64,000 bases of DNA from JBFHRE01 sp041746105 (GCA_041746105.1 JBGTHP010000039.1:58031-122030), one strand, 5' to 3'; shown: positions 26,473 through 34,146, counted from the first letter of the stretch. Notes: generated by a model from the letters alone, not told the origin. Numbers and translations: made by a program.

Positions 26473-26907
26473 TTGGTCCGGTTGTTACTGGTGCTCCATA
26501 TAACTGCCGCCGCTGTTTGGCTTGGGCACAAGGCACTCATCCCGTTTGACCTGAAGAAATCGTTGAGTCCCCAACCAGCGGTGTTTATCGGTCTGTTGGA
26601 CAGACTCAAAGTGGCCGAACAACTCGCCCAAGGTTCCGCAGTCTTGACCCTCGTGAGCGGCCTTCTGCTGGTCTGGCTGCGAGGTGGTTTCGCGGCAGTC
26701 TCGGGCGGCGTCCAGATCGACCTAGGAATCGTGGTTCTGATGTTCGTTTTGGGAGCGCTGTTCGGGCGGCCGGTGTCAATCCGTTTGCGGGTGGCGCTGG
26801 CCGGTCAAGATGCTGAGGCAGCTCGAAACGAAGGTCGTAGTCTTTCCGAACTGCTGACTGTCGAATCGGCATTGTGGGTGGCGGCACTCGCCACCATGGT
26901 CTGGTGA
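26473..26907 (+). CDS. Four-span membrane protein, DUF2269-like
   Basis: A 144-residue integral membrane protein with about four helices: VRLLLVLHITAAAVWLGHKA at the N-terminus, then GSAVLTLVSGLLLVWL, QIDLGIVVLMFVLGALFG and a C-terminal LWVAALATMVW. The HITAAAVWLG opening with a conserved His and Trp resembles DUF2269 and copper-resistance D-like proteins, so a redox or haem link is possible but unproved. The TTG start at 26473 is supported by a strong AAAGGAGG Shine-Dalgarno 5 nt before it. It follows the helicase by 16 nt and is probably in the same operon. Confidence 0.7.
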   Translation: MVRLLLVLHITAAAVWLGHKALIPFDLKKSLSPQPAVFIGLLDRLKVAEQLAQGSAVLTLVSGLLLVWLRGGFAAVSGGVQIDLGIVVLMFVLGALFGRPVSIRLRVALAGQDAEAARNEGRSLSELLTVESALWVAALATMVW

Positions 26908-27012
26908 ACCGGGTCCAGTTATCCGGGCGTCGGCCGAGAGCGGGCGGGCGGGCCCTATTTCGCTGTTCGACAACACATCGAGCGCATTCCTGCCTAACAA
27001 CTCGGCAGTCGA

Positions 27013-27018
27013 TAGGGT
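27013..27018 (+). promoter_or_regulatory. -10 element of the DJ-1 gene (leaderless)
   Basis: TAGGGT lies 3 nt before ATG 27022 and 6 nt before ATG 27025. The usual spacing favours 27025. Confidence 0.4.
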
Positions 27019-27024
27019 CACATG

Positions 27025-27639
27025 ATGCGCATAGGAATTCTCTTGTTTGACGATGTGGATCTCCTCGACGTCGGAGGGCCCTATGAAGTTTTTCTCACGG
27101 CCAACCGGCTGACGGAACGACTGGGCGATGTAGCTCCTTTCGAGGTCTTGACCATCGGCGACGAAACGGTGACCGCATACGGTGGACTCGGCCTCGTCCC
27201 TCAATCTTCGGTTGTAGGCGCCGGCTCGATCGACGTATTGGTAGTACCCGGCGCAATCGCCATCGATGATGTAATCGAAAGATCGGACGTTGTGACAACC
27301 CTCCGCCGGTTGCTGGCGCAATCCGAAATCGTCGCCAGTGTTTGCACCGGTGCATTCTTGATCGGTGACCAGGGGCTGCTCGACGGCCGAAACTGGACAA
27401 CCCATTGGGAGGATGTTGGTTTCCTCGCCGAGAGGATCGGATCCAATGGCGGCCGCCCGTGGGAGGAATGGGTCGACACCGGAAAGATCGTGACTGCGGG
27501 CGGTCTCAGCGCCGGGATTTCGATGTCGTTACATCTGGTCGACCGCCTCGTCGGCCGAGACGTCGCGGTCGCGACCGCCCGCCAGCTTCAATATGACTGG
27601 AACCCAGACGGCGGAATCGACGAACCGCTCATCGCATGA
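27025..27639 (+). CDS. DJ-1/PfpI family protein
   Basis: A 204-residue class I glutamine-amidotransferase-like protein of the DJ-1/PfpI superfamily. The nucleophile elbow is IVASVCTGAFLIGD with its Cys, the conserved Glu region is FDDVDLLDVGGPYEVF, and THWEDV follows as in isocyanide hydratases and the sensor domain of some AraC regulators. No DNA-binding domain is attached, so it is a stand-alone enzyme, perhaps a hydratase or deglycase-like protein; the substrate is unknown. ATG 27022 is one residue earlier, but the -10 spacing favours 27025. Its stop overlaps the yceH start as ATGA. Confidence 0.8.
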   Translation: MRIGILLFDDVDLLDVGGPYEVFLTANRLTERLGDVAPFEVLTIGDETVTAYGGLGLVPQSSVVGAGSIDVLVVPGAIAIDDVIERSDVVTTLRRLLAQSEIVASVCTGAFLIGDQGLLDGRNWTTHWEDVGFLAERIGSNGGRPWEEWVDTGKIVTAGGLSAGISMSLHLVDRLVGRDVAVATARQLQYDWNPDGGIDEPLIA

Positions 27640-28226
27640 TCGAAATTCTGACCCCGCCCGAAGCCAGGGTGCTCGGGTGTCTGATCGAAAAGCAGATGAC
27701 TACACCCGAGTACTACCCCATGACGGTCAACGCGTTGGTGTCCGCATGCAATCAGAAGAACAATCGGGACCCGGTCGTGACCTATGACGACGAGATCGTC
27801 GAACACGCGCTGCGTTCACTGAACGACCGTAATGGGCTCACCAAGTTCACACGGAGCCCTGGCGCACGTGCACTCAAGTACGTGCACAAAGGGGGCGACG
27901 TTCTCCAGGTCGACGATCACCAGTTGGCACTGATTTCGGTCATGTTGCTCCGTGGGCCGCAGACGGCTGGAGAACTCCGCACCAGGACCGAGCGGTATAT
28001 CGACTTTGAAGGCGTGCCGGCGGTCGAGGCGGTCCTCAACGATCTCATTCACCGAGACGAACCCCTCGTCGAGAAGATCCACCGTGAATCCGGGCAGCGG
28101 GAAGAACGTTTTCGCTCGCTCCTGGCAGACTGGGACCCCGCCACCGTCGGACGCCCGCAACCATCCGATCGCCTCGAGCAGATCGAAGCCCGGCTGGCCC
28201 GCATCGAGGAAGCGCTCGGACTGTGA
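27636..28226 (+). CDS. yceH: YceH family protein (DUF480)
   Basis: A 196-residue protein of the UPF0502/YceH family. Diagnostic stretches are EARVLGCLIEKQMTTPEYYP, NALVSACNQKNNRDPV and LLRGPQTAGELRTRTERY. The fold is two winged-helix domains and DNA binding is possible, but no molecular role is established. The C-terminus is a short helix rich in Glu and Arg (RLEQIEARLARIEEALGL). The ATG overlaps the DJ-1 stop by 4 nt. The stop in turn overlaps a GTG that opens a 28-codon hydrophobic ORF. Confidence 0.9.
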   Translation: MIEILTPPEARVLGCLIEKQMTTPEYYPMTVNALVSACNQKNNRDPVVTYDDEIVEHALRSLNDRNGLTKFTRSPGARALKYVHKGGDVLQVDDHQLALISVMLLRGPQTAGELRTRTERYIDFEGVPAVEAVLNDLIHRDEPLVEKIHRESGQREERFRSLLADWDPATVGRPQPSDRLEQIEARLARIEEALGL

Positions 28227-28309
28227 AATCAGGCCTCAGGCGTTCAGCCGGCTGGAACCTCGTATTCGGGGGCGTTCTCTACGCGGCATTCCTCGGAGGT
28301 GCAATATGA
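28223..28309 (+). CDS. Short hydrophobic ORF coupled to yceH, possibly a broken membrane gene
   Basis: GTG 28223 overlaps the yceH stop as GTGA and opens a 28-residue peptide with a basic start and one membrane helix (WNLVFGGVLYAAFLGGAI). After the TGA the same frame stays open for about 50 codons, including another hydrophobic stretch (ARTLVLVGLVAARRRL). It could be a genuine tiny membrane protein or the head of a gene interrupted by one stop codon. The region 28310-28449 holds nothing else that I can support. Confidence 0.35.
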   Translation: MKSGLRRSAGWNLVFGGVLYAAFLGGAI

Positions 28310-28449
28310 CCCGATTCCGGGAGTGACGGTCCGTGGGTGCTCGGATTGGCGACACATGCACGGACGCTGGTTTTGGTGGGTTTGGTCGCGGCGCGTCGCA
28401 GGCTCCAGCTCAGGGGTGGGTCTCCAGGGTATGGAATGGATCCACCGTC

Positions 28450-28665
28450 ATGGCGTTCCTCGGGCTCACCGTAGGCCGTCCATTGTGGTCGGTGGCGATG
28501 TTCGGGTTTGTGTTGTCAATTGCGGTGGCGACCGGTCGCAGGGCGCGCAAACTGGCTGGCGTGGAGCCCTTGGTGGCATTGGCCTCATTGCTCATCATGG
28601 GTTCCGGACTGGTGTGGCTCGGCCTGATCGTCGCCCACGAACCAGAGCCGAGCGGCTGGGCTTGA
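28450..28665 (+). CDS. Small two-span membrane protein
   Basis: A 71-residue ORF starting MAFLGLTVGRPLWSV. It has two predicted membrane helices (PLWSVAMFGFVLSIAVA and LVALASLLIMGSGLVWLGLIVA) joined by a basic loop (GRRARKLAG), and a short tail ending EPEPSGWA. The frame stays open upstream to GTG 28333, but those residues are Gly-rich and do not look coding. No clear ribosome site stands before ATG 28450. It may be an independent small protein or the tail of the broken gene that starts at 28223. The family is not recognised. Confidence 0.45.
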   Translation: MAFLGLTVGRPLWSVAMFGFVLSIAVATGRRARKLAGVEPLVALASLLIMGSGLVWLGLIVAHEPEPSGWA

Positions 28666-28690
28666 GATTCTGTAACACGATGTTCACAAT
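28662..28690 (+). promoter_or_regulatory. Candidate glutamine synthetase promoter
   Basis: TTGAGA (28662-28667), a 17-nt spacer and CACAAT (28685-28690) form a plausible -35/-10 pair. It overlaps the first two boxes of the GlnR-like operator. Confidence 0.45.
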
Positions 28691-28709
28691 CGCGACACGA
28701 CACGGAAAC
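28672..28709 (+). promoter_or_regulatory. GlnR-type operator upstream of glutamine synthetase
   Basis: Four pentamers are spaced by exactly 6 nt: GTAAC (28672), TTCAC (28683), GACAC (28694) and GAAAC (28705). The actinobacterial GlnR site is gTnAC-n6-GaAAC repeated twice. The first and last boxes match perfectly, the middle two only in part. All four sit on one DNA face (11-nt phase), about 70 nt before the GTG of a nitrogen-assimilation gene. Confidence 0.6.
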
Positions 28710-28779
28710 CGGCTGGTGAGACCGTTGTCGCCGAAGATAGACCAGGCGCAGGCGCGCCCCGATACGCCGAGGAGATGAA

Positions 28780-29787
28780 GTGGCATACAGAGCCGAGTAC
28801 ATCTGGATCGATGGCAGCGAGCCAACCAAAAAGCTGCGCTCGAAGACAAAGGTGGTTCCCGACGGTGAGGAGGCGCCGATCTGGGGTTTTGATGGCTCTT
28901 CGACCAACCAGGCTCCAGGCAACAGCTCGGACTGCGTATTGCGGCCGGTCAAGATCGTTCCCGACCCGATCCGAGGCGGCGACGACGTGCTCGTTTTATG
29001 CGACGTCCTGACCGTTGAGATGGAACCACACCCGTCCAACACGCGGGCACCGTGCAAAGAAATCGCCGACAAGTACGCCCATCACGATTCTTGGTTCGGG
29101 ATCGAACAGGAGTACACCTTCTTCAGAGACGGACGCCCTTTTGGTTTCCCCCAAGGCGGTTACCCGGCACCGCAGGGTGGCTACTACTGCGGCATCGGTT
29201 CCGACGAGATCTTTGGCCGGCCAGTGGTCGAGGCGCACACGACAAATTGCCTCAATGCAGGTCTCAACATTTCTGGAACCAATGCGGAAGTCATGATCGG
29301 ACAGTGGGAGTTTCAGATCGGTCCGTCAAGCCCCGTGGACTGCGCCGACGATGTTTGGTTGGCCCGGTGGCTCCTATACCGGACCGCCGAGGACTTCGAC
29401 GTCTCCGCACATCTCGACCCCAAACCGGTCAAAGGCGATTGGAACGGCGCCGGAGCCCATACCAATTTCTCGACCAAGGACATGCGGGAGTCCTACGAGC
29501 CTTGTGTTGCTGCCGCCGAGGCCCTCGGTAAACGCCATGACCTGCATGTGGCCAATTACGGCGCCGAAATCGAACATCGGCTCACCGGTCTCCACGAGAC
29601 CGCCCCCTGGACGCACTACAGCTACGGCGTTTCTGACCGCGGTTCGTCGGTCCGGATTCCATGGCAGGTCGCCAAAGAAGGCAAGGGCTACATCGAGGAT
29701 CGACGGCCGAACGCCAACATGGACCCCTACGTTGTCACCCGTCTGATCACCGAAACCGTGTGTGGCACGGCCGACGGCGATCTCTGA
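28780..29787 (+). CDS. glnII: Glutamine synthetase, type II (GSII)
   Basis: A 335-residue glutamine synthetase of the short eukaryote-like class found in Streptomyces, Frankia and rhizobia. It makes glutamine from glutamate, ammonia and ATP. Visible blocks are WGFDGSSTNQAPGNSSD, WFGIEQEYTFF, GTNAEVMIGQWEFQIGP (metal/ATP site), WNGAGAHTNFST and HYSYGVSDRGSSVRIP. The adenylylation loop of GSI is absent, as expected. GTG 28780 has GAGGAG 6 nt upstream. The GlnR-like operator upstream suggests nitrogen control at transcription. A convergent hairpin terminator follows. Confidence 0.95.
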   Translation: MAYRAEYIWIDGSEPTKKLRSKTKVVPDGEEAPIWGFDGSSTNQAPGNSSDCVLRPVKIVPDPIRGGDDVLVLCDVLTVEMEPHPSNTRAPCKEIADKYAHHDSWFGIEQEYTFFRDGRPFGFPQGGYPAPQGGYYCGIGSDEIFGRPVVEAHTTNCLNAGLNISGTNAEVMIGQWEFQIGPSSPVDCADDVWLARWLLYRTAEDFDVSAHLDPKPVKGDWNGAGAHTNFSTKDMRESYEPCVAAAEALGKRHDLHVANYGAEIEHRLTGLHETAPWTHYSYGVSDRGSSVRIPWQVAKEGKGYIEDRRPNANMDPYVVTRLITETVCGTADGDL

Positions 29788-29803
29788 ACCAAACAGTCAA
29801 GTA

Positions 29804-29834
29804 AGGGAGGGCGGGGCATTGTCCCGCCCTCCCT
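29804..29834. terminator. Bidirectional hairpin terminator between glnII and ybaK
   Basis: A perfect 12-bp inverted repeat: AGGGAGGGCGGG (29804-29815) pairs with CCCGCCCTCCCT (29823-29834) around a 7-nt loop. It lies between two convergent genes and touches the ybaK stop codon. T-tracts on either side are weak. Confidence 0.75.
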
Positions 29835-30325
29835 CATTCTGTGAGGTCGGCCACCGTCGCCTCCAGCAAGTCGATCAGATCTCGCGGCGCCACCTCGACC
29901 TGCAGACCGCGGCGGCCGGCGCTGGCCAGAACCGATTCGAACAGTTCGATCGACTCGTCGACAAAAACCGCAAGCCGGCGCCTTTGTCCGAACGGGCTGA
30001 TGCCACCGGTCACGTAGCCGGTCCAGCGCTCGGCGTCGGAGGGCGACGCCATCTCTGCCTTTTTCGCCCCGGCCGCCCGAGCCAAACCCTTCAAGAAGAG
30101 ACGAGCACTCACTGGCACTATCGCGACTACCGGCTCCCCGTCGACGGCGGCGACCAACGTTTTGAACAGGCGCTCTGCCGACACGCCGAGGCTCTTGGCT
30201 ACCGCCTCGCCGTAGGTATCGCCGCCAACGTCGGAGGTGATTTGGTACTCGTGGATTGAAAAAGGTACGCCTGCGGCTCGCAAGGCGACCAGAGCCGGCG
30301 TGCTGTCTGCAGTGGGTCGGGACAC
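29834..30325 (-). CDS. ybaK: YbaK/EbsC family aminoacyl-tRNA deacylase
   Basis: A 163-residue protein of the YbaK/ProX editing family, which removes the wrong amino acid from tRNA (Cys-tRNAPro in characterised members). Motifs are AERLFKTLVAAVDGEPVVAIVP with the catalytic Lys, AAGAKKAEMASPSDAERWTGYVTGG (family-typical), ISPFGQRRRLAVFVDESI and GRRGLQVEVAP. GTG 30325 is chosen because TACGAT lies exactly 6 nt before it and the 30 extra residues of the longest frame do not look like the family. It is convergent with glnII. Confidence 0.88.
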   Translation of the reverse strand: MSRPTADSTPALVALRAAGVPFSIHEYQITSDVGGDTYGEAVAKSLGVSAERLFKTLVAAVDGEPVVAIVPVSARLFLKGLARAAGAKKAEMASPSDAERWTGYVTGGISPFGQRRRLAVFVDESIELFESVLASAGRRGLQVEVAPRDLIDLLEATVADLTE

Positions 30326-30331
30326 GCCATG

Positions 30332-30337
30332 ATCGTA
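30332..30337 (-). promoter_or_regulatory. -10 element of ybaK (leaderless)
   Basis: Minus-strand TACGAT followed by 6 nt and GTG 30325. A weak -35 (TCGAAC) lies 18 nt upstream. Confidence 0.45.
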
Positions 30338-30402
30338 AAGCCCGCTGCTCGGATCGTTCGATACAGGGACCGGAAACGATGGCTGTTGCGACGATTTACT
30401 CG

Positions 30403-30762
30403 CTATGGCGTCCATTCAGCCCGAGCCGAAGCTCGAACCTCGCTCGCCGGGATCAGCCAGCGCTCCACTCTTATTGCCACTTCCACGACAACAATCCTGG
30501 GCGTGGGCGAGGGGTCGACGTCGCACTCGCAGCGCACCAGGTGGGCGCCGTTGGCCTCGGCATATCGAGAGGCCTCGAGGTGGGGGTCACTAGAAGGATC
30601 AACCGTTGCGGCCGCAGCCGCCAGAGCAGCCGCGTCGGCGGCAACGCCCGCTTGAAAATAGGTGTCGGTCAACCGGGCCATGTCCGCTGCAGCAAACCCG
30701 ACTGCCAGCACCAGCGGCAGAAGGGAGGCAGCCAGCACGGACGCCGATCCGCGCTGCGTCAT
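30403..30762 (-). CDS. TadE-like protein of the helicase/secretion neighbourhood
   Basis: A 119-residue protein with a short basic N-terminus (MTQRGSASV) and one membrane helix (LAASLLPLVLAVGFAAADMA), followed by Ala-rich AGVAADAAALAAAAATVD and a small external domain with a Cys pair (VRCECDVD). It matches the Rv3654c-type TadE-like proteins that close actinobacterial Tad operons. Its ATG overlaps the stop of the preceding TadE gene (ATGA). It is likely a minor pseudopilin-like or assembly component at the membrane; its function is inferred from position. Confidence 0.75.
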   Translation of the reverse strand: MTQRGSASVLAASLLPLVLAVGFAAADMARLTDTYFQAGVAADAAALAAAAATVDPSSDPHLEASRYAEANGAHLVRCECDVDPSPTPRIVVVEVAIRVERWLIPASEVRASARAEWTP

Positions 30763-31121
30763 AGCTCAACTCTCATGACCGCCCTCGCCCTCATCGCCAC
30801 GCTGAACACATCCAGAAGAGGGGTGACCAGCGGCTTTTCGAGATTGAGAACAACCTCGGCAGGCTCTCCTACGACCGAAGGACGGCGGACCGTTATCCCG
30901 ACCAAAGCAGCCAATGATGTAGGAAGGGCCTCTCGAACTGCCGCGGCGGCGGCCGAAGGGTCGGGAACGGTGGCTGCGACCCGCGCTCCTTCCCGGGCCG
31001 CAGCCACCAGATCCAGATGGGTCATCACCGCCGAAGTCACCTCTAGCGCAGCGACGGCCACCAAAAGCACCACCGGAATAACCAATGCCGCTTCGACGGT
31101 GAATGACCCGCGCTCTGTCAT
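30759..31121 (-). CDS. TadE-family pilus assembly protein
   Basis: A 120-residue TadE-like protein. The N-terminus RGSFTVEAALVIPVVLLVAVAALE is the classical TadE prepilin-like segment (Gly-x-x-x-Val-Glu before a hydrophobic helix), followed by AAREGARVAAT. It is a minor pilin candidate cut by the prepilin peptidase in related systems; no such peptidase gene lies in this window. Coupled by 4-nt overlaps on both sides (31118-31121 and 30759-30762). Confidence 0.8.
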   Translation of the reverse strand: MTERGSFTVEAALVIPVVLLVAVAALEVTSAVMTHLDLVAAAREGARVAATVPDPSAAAAAVREALPTSLAALVGITVRRPSVVGEPAEVVLNLEKPLVTPLLDVFSVAMRARAVMRVEL

Positions 31122-31324
31122 TTCCGGACGAACTGGCTGACGACGGAGACCACCGAATCAAACAGAGACGAAAGAGTCGACTTTCCAGATCCGGACTTGG
31201 CCCATGCGATCAGAACGACGGCGATCGCCGCCACCGCCACCATCACCAGGACATACTCCACCGTGCCCTGGCCCCGTTCTCCTGCGGCTCCTCTGCTCAT
31301 CAACCATGCAAACACGCGCGTCAT
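31118..31324 (-). CDS. Flp-type pilin-like protein (DUF4244-like)
   Basis: A 68-residue small pilin candidate. After a basic leader (MTRVFAWLMSRGAAGERGQ) comes GTVEYVLVMVAVAAIAVVLI: a Gly, then Glu at +4 or so and a long hydrophobic helix, the layout of Flp/Tad prepilins and of Rv3656c. The helix ends in AWAKSGSGKSTLSSLF. ATG 31324 is chosen because AAAGGAG stands 5-6 nt before it; the longer frame adds a Pro/Arg-rich stretch. It is probably the major subunit of the fibre made by this operon. Confidence 0.8.
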   Translation of the reverse strand: MTRVFAWLMSRGAAGERGQGTVEYVLVMVAVAAIAVVLIAWAKSGSGKSTLSSLFDSVVSVVSQFVRK

Positions 31325-31380
31325 CAACGCTCCTTTCTCATTCCGGCGTCCGGCCGGAGACGGGGGGAAGCAAGATCGAA

Positions 31381-31917
31381 TCACGGGACCACGAAACCGA
31401 GGAGATCAGAGGCTCCGTCGACCATGGCCGGACCCATCACGACCAGAACAAACCCGGGCAGGAGGAGCAGCGACACTGCAGGCACCAGCCGAATTGGCAG
31501 CGTGCGTGCCCGCCGCAACATGTCGTTACGTTGCTCGCTCGACACCGAATCAACGAAACTGCGAAGAGTCGGAACCAGTGCAGCCCCAGTCATCTGGGCG
31601 CGTGCGAGGCAAAGCCAGAGATTCGCCAGTGAACCCTCGTTCGTGGCCGCCAGCGCCGCCCCCAGACCACTCGGCCGGGCACGTCGCAACAACGCCTCGA
31701 TCTGAATCCGATCGGCAGTTTGTGCCGATCGGGCTGCGAGCTGGAGGGCACCGGTGAGATTGAGACCGCCGGCACACCCAATGAGAAGAGCCCGCGCGAT
31801 CTGGCCGCTGCTGGTCTGTTTCGACACACGGGGGCGTCGCCTGAGCGGCGAACGGAGGTGTACGTCGGTGACGATCATCCAACCCGCCAGCGCCATCAGT
31901 GGTGCCGCCCAACTCAC
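31381..31917 (-). CDS. tadC: TadC-like inner-membrane platform protein
   Basis: A 178-residue type II secretion F-domain protein. It begins with a membrane helix (WAAPLMALAGWMIV), continues with a cytoplasmic helical domain (ALLRRARPSGLGAALAATN, MTGAALVPTLRSFVDSV, QRNDMLRRARTLPIRLV) and ends with a helix (PAVSLLLLPGFVLVVMGP). It is short for the family, as is usual in the actinobacterial mini-Tad set. With TadB it forms the platform that the TadA ATPase works on. The ATG overlaps the tadB stop by 4 nt. Confidence 0.82.
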   Translation of the reverse strand: MSWAAPLMALAGWMIVTDVHLRSPLRRRPRVSKQTSSGQIARALLIGCAGGLNLTGALQLAARSAQTADRIQIEALLRRARPSGLGAALAATNEGSLANLWLCLARAQMTGAALVPTLRSFVDSVSSEQRNDMLRRARTLPIRLVPAVSLLLLPGFVLVVMGPAMVDGASDLLGFVVP

Positions 31918-32573
31918 CTCGACGCCCTTTTGATGACGACGCCGACTACCGCAATCCCGCCGGCAACAAAAGCGGCACCGGCGGCAACCAACATGGCAGA
32001 CAGGCCGCCCGATTCGAGGGTTCGGCCGAGCGAACCAGACACGAACATCGACAGCAGCACCAGCAGTGGAACTCCCCCGACGATGACACCCTGGAGAATG
32101 ACCGGGGCCGCGGCCGCCTGCTGTTCTCGCCGGAGGTCGTCGAGCGACAAGGCCTGAGAAGCAAGTTCCTCGAACACGGCAGCAGAAGTCGCACCCGTCA
32201 CCCCGGCAACCTGAAAGACCGCCTCAACCAGCGATGGGTCGGGGCTGGTTTCGACGGCAACCGCCCGTGCCACGTCGGCGATAGGCGCACCGGACAAAGC
32301 CAGGCGACGGGCCGCCGGCATGTGCTCGTTCGAGGCCGACGCCGCCACCGCCATTCGCAGGCTCTGACCGGCGTTCAGCTCAGAAGCAATCGAAACCAGG
32401 GTGAGTATCCCCTGACTGGTGTCCGAAAACCGCAACCGGCTCCACCTCCAAGCGAGGACGCAGATGGCGCCGAACGCCGGCCACGGGGCAAGGCCGGCAA
32501 GTACGAACGAGCCAACCACCGGCAGTGGGACTCCCGAGGCGATCGCCAGCCCCGCGACCATGGCCCCGATCAC
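31914..32573 (-). CDS. tadB: TadB-like inner-membrane platform protein
   Basis: A 219-residue protein with N-terminal helices (MVAGLAIASGVPLPVVGSFV and PWPAFGAICVLAW), a cytoplasmic F-domain (LTLVSIASELNAGQSLRMAV; GATSAAVFEELASQALSLDD) and two C-terminal helices (GVIVGGVPLLVLLSMFVSG; LVAAGAAFVAGGIAVVGVV). This is the T2SSF pattern of TadB. It starts at an ATG overlapping the tadA stop by 4 nt. It is the partner of TadC at the base of the pilus or secretion machine. Confidence 0.82.
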   Translation of the reverse strand: MIGAMVAGLAIASGVPLPVVGSFVLAGLAPWPAFGAICVLAWRWSRLRFSDTSQGILTLVSIASELNAGQSLRMAVAASASNEHMPAARRLALSGAPIADVARAVAVETSPDPSLVEAVFQVAGVTGATSAAVFEELASQALSLDDLRREQQAAAAPVILQGVIVGGVPLLVLLSMFVSGSLGRTLESGGLSAMLVAAGAAFVAGGIAVVGVVIKRASR

Positions 32574-33604
32574 CCTCGTACCTCGATCGCCGCGATCCGG
32601 CGGGCCCCGTCATCCGCCCGTTCGAGTTGGACGATGGCGTGAACGGCGGCGTCGATCTGACGGCGCACCACCTCGGGGTCGAGCCGAACCGAACCGGAAA
32701 GAGCCAGGGTCTCGAGCCTCCAGACCGCCTCACTTGGACTATTGGCATGGAGCGTCGCCATCGAACCGTTGTGGCCCGTGTTGAGGGCCGAAACCAGATC
32801 GAGAGCCTCAGGCCCCCGAACTTCGCCCACGACCAATCGGTCAGGCCGTAGTCGCAATGCCGATCGAACCAACCGGGTCATCGTGATCTCACCCTGACCT
32901 TCGCTGTTGGACGGACGCGCCTCGAGCCGGACGACGTGGCCCTCGAGCCGGAGCTCGGCCGCATCCTCGATGACCACAACCCTTTGCGTGGTAGGAATCA
33001 GCTTCGACAACAGGTTGAGCAAGGTCGTCTTTCCTGTCCCCGTGCCGCCAGAAACCAGGATGTTCGCTCTGCGCTCAACCAGTTCCTCCAGCAACCCGAC
33101 CTGCTCGGGCGTGGCTCCACCCTGTTCCACCATGGCCATGAAGTCGGGCACAGCTTGGGTGAAACGCCTTATCGCAACCAAAGGAGAGCCAACCGAAGCA
33201 GGCGGAATGATCGCATGGAGCCTCGAGCCGTCCGGGAGGCGCGCATCGACGAACGGCGAAGAACGGTCGAGACGCAACCCCAACGGTGCGATCACCCGCT
33301 CGACGGCGGCGATGACCGCTGTTTGAGACGTGAACTCGACCGCGCTGCGTTGGAGACGTCCGCCGATCTCGACATAGACCTCGCTCGGACCATTGACCAA
33401 AACGTCGCTGATCGATTCGTCTCTGAGCAGCGCCTCGACCGGACCGAGGCCAACCAGTTCATCGACGACACCGGCCAATTCGCGCGGATTGGCCAGCGGC
33501 GCCTCTTCTGGTGCGATCCGCCGGAGCTCTTTGACCACGTGTTCGCGGTCGAGTGGAACATCCGAACTCATGACCAGCGACACCAGGCGGTCGGTCAGTG
33601 CCAC
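32570..33604 (-). CDS. tadA: TadA/CpaF-type secretion ATPase
   Basis: A 344-residue traffic ATPase. The Walker A is VSGGTGTGKTTLLNLL, the Asp box ERVVVIEDAAELRL-like region reads RVVVIEDAAELRLEG, and Walker B/His box follow as VVGEVRGPEALDLVSALNTGHNGSMATLHAN. The N-terminal domain includes SDVLVNGPSEVYVEIGGR. It powers assembly of the Tad fibre. GTG 33604 is chosen since it overlaps the end of the CpaE-like gene by 10 nt and gives the normal length (about 350 residues); the longer open frame runs antisense-like through the CpaE gene and is rejected. Confidence 0.9.
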   Translation of the reverse strand: MALTDRLVSLVMSSDVPLDREHVVKELRRIAPEEAPLANPRELAGVVDELVGLGPVEALLRDESISDVLVNGPSEVYVEIGGRLQRSAVEFTSQTAVIAAVERVIAPLGLRLDRSSPFVDARLPDGSRLHAIIPPASVGSPLVAIRRFTQAVPDFMAMVEQGGATPEQVGLLEELVERRANILVSGGTGTGKTTLLNLLSKLIPTTQRVVVIEDAAELRLEGHVVRLEARPSNSEGQGEITMTRLVRSALRLRPDRLVVGEVRGPEALDLVSALNTGHNGSMATLHANSPSEAVWRLETLALSGSVRLDPEVVRRQIDAAVHAIVQLERADDGARRIAAIEVRG

Positions 33605-34146
33605 GGCAGGTCCCAAACACGACGGAACGCCTTTACCCAGCGCCAGCGTGGATTGATCCGCGACGACATCATCGCCACCAACTGGGAACGGCTGAGCGGG
33701 GGCAACATGATTCCTCCATCGATCGACCCGCTCGAACGGCCAATTCGCTGCGCCAGACAAGGACCGTCGACCTTTGGTGTCAACGGATCGGGCAGGAGCA
33801 CAATCGCCGGAATCACGGGGACTCCTGGCGGATCAAACACCCCGGCCCGAAGCACGATCGACGGCCAGCCCCGCCTCAGGTGGCCGACGATGTCCATCAC
33901 AGAGTCGAGGTCGAGCCCACCGTTCCCCAGCACCGCCACTCCCCGCCGCGCAGGTAGAAGATCGACACGGCGCAGACCGAGATCCGCCAACTCGGCCACG
34001 TTGCGGCCCGGGTAGGTAGGCGCCTGCGCATCACAATCCACCACCAAAGCCGTACCAACCGACGCCGCCAAACCCAACGGCGCCACATGGTGCAGAAGAG
34101 GTTCACCAACCCCACGAATCGCGAGAATCGAGTGACGATCTGTCAT
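33595..34146 (-). CDS. CpaE-like protein with eroded ATP site
   Basis: A 183-residue MinD/ParA-fold remnant, first gene of the Tad operon, in the place of the CpaE/Ssd-like protein (Rv3660c in mycobacteria). The region that should be a deviant Walker A reads AIRGVGEPLLHHVAPLG, without the GKT/GxST of working ATPases. The next strand, GTALVVDCDAQAP, keeps the Asp. It is roughly half as long as Rv3660c. The protein probably scaffolds or positions the Tad machine rather than hydrolysing ATP; this is inference. ATG 34146 is chosen by the promoter spacing. Confidence 0.75.
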   Translation of the reverse strand: MTDRHSILAIRGVGEPLLHHVAPLGLAASVGTALVVDCDAQAPTYPGRNVAELADLGLRRVDLLPARRGVAVLGNGGLDLDSVMDIVGHLRRGWPSIVLRAGVFDPPGVPVIPAIVLLPDPLTPKVDGPCLAQRIGRSSGSIDGGIMLPPLSRSQLVAMMSSRINPRWRWVKAFRRVWDLPWH

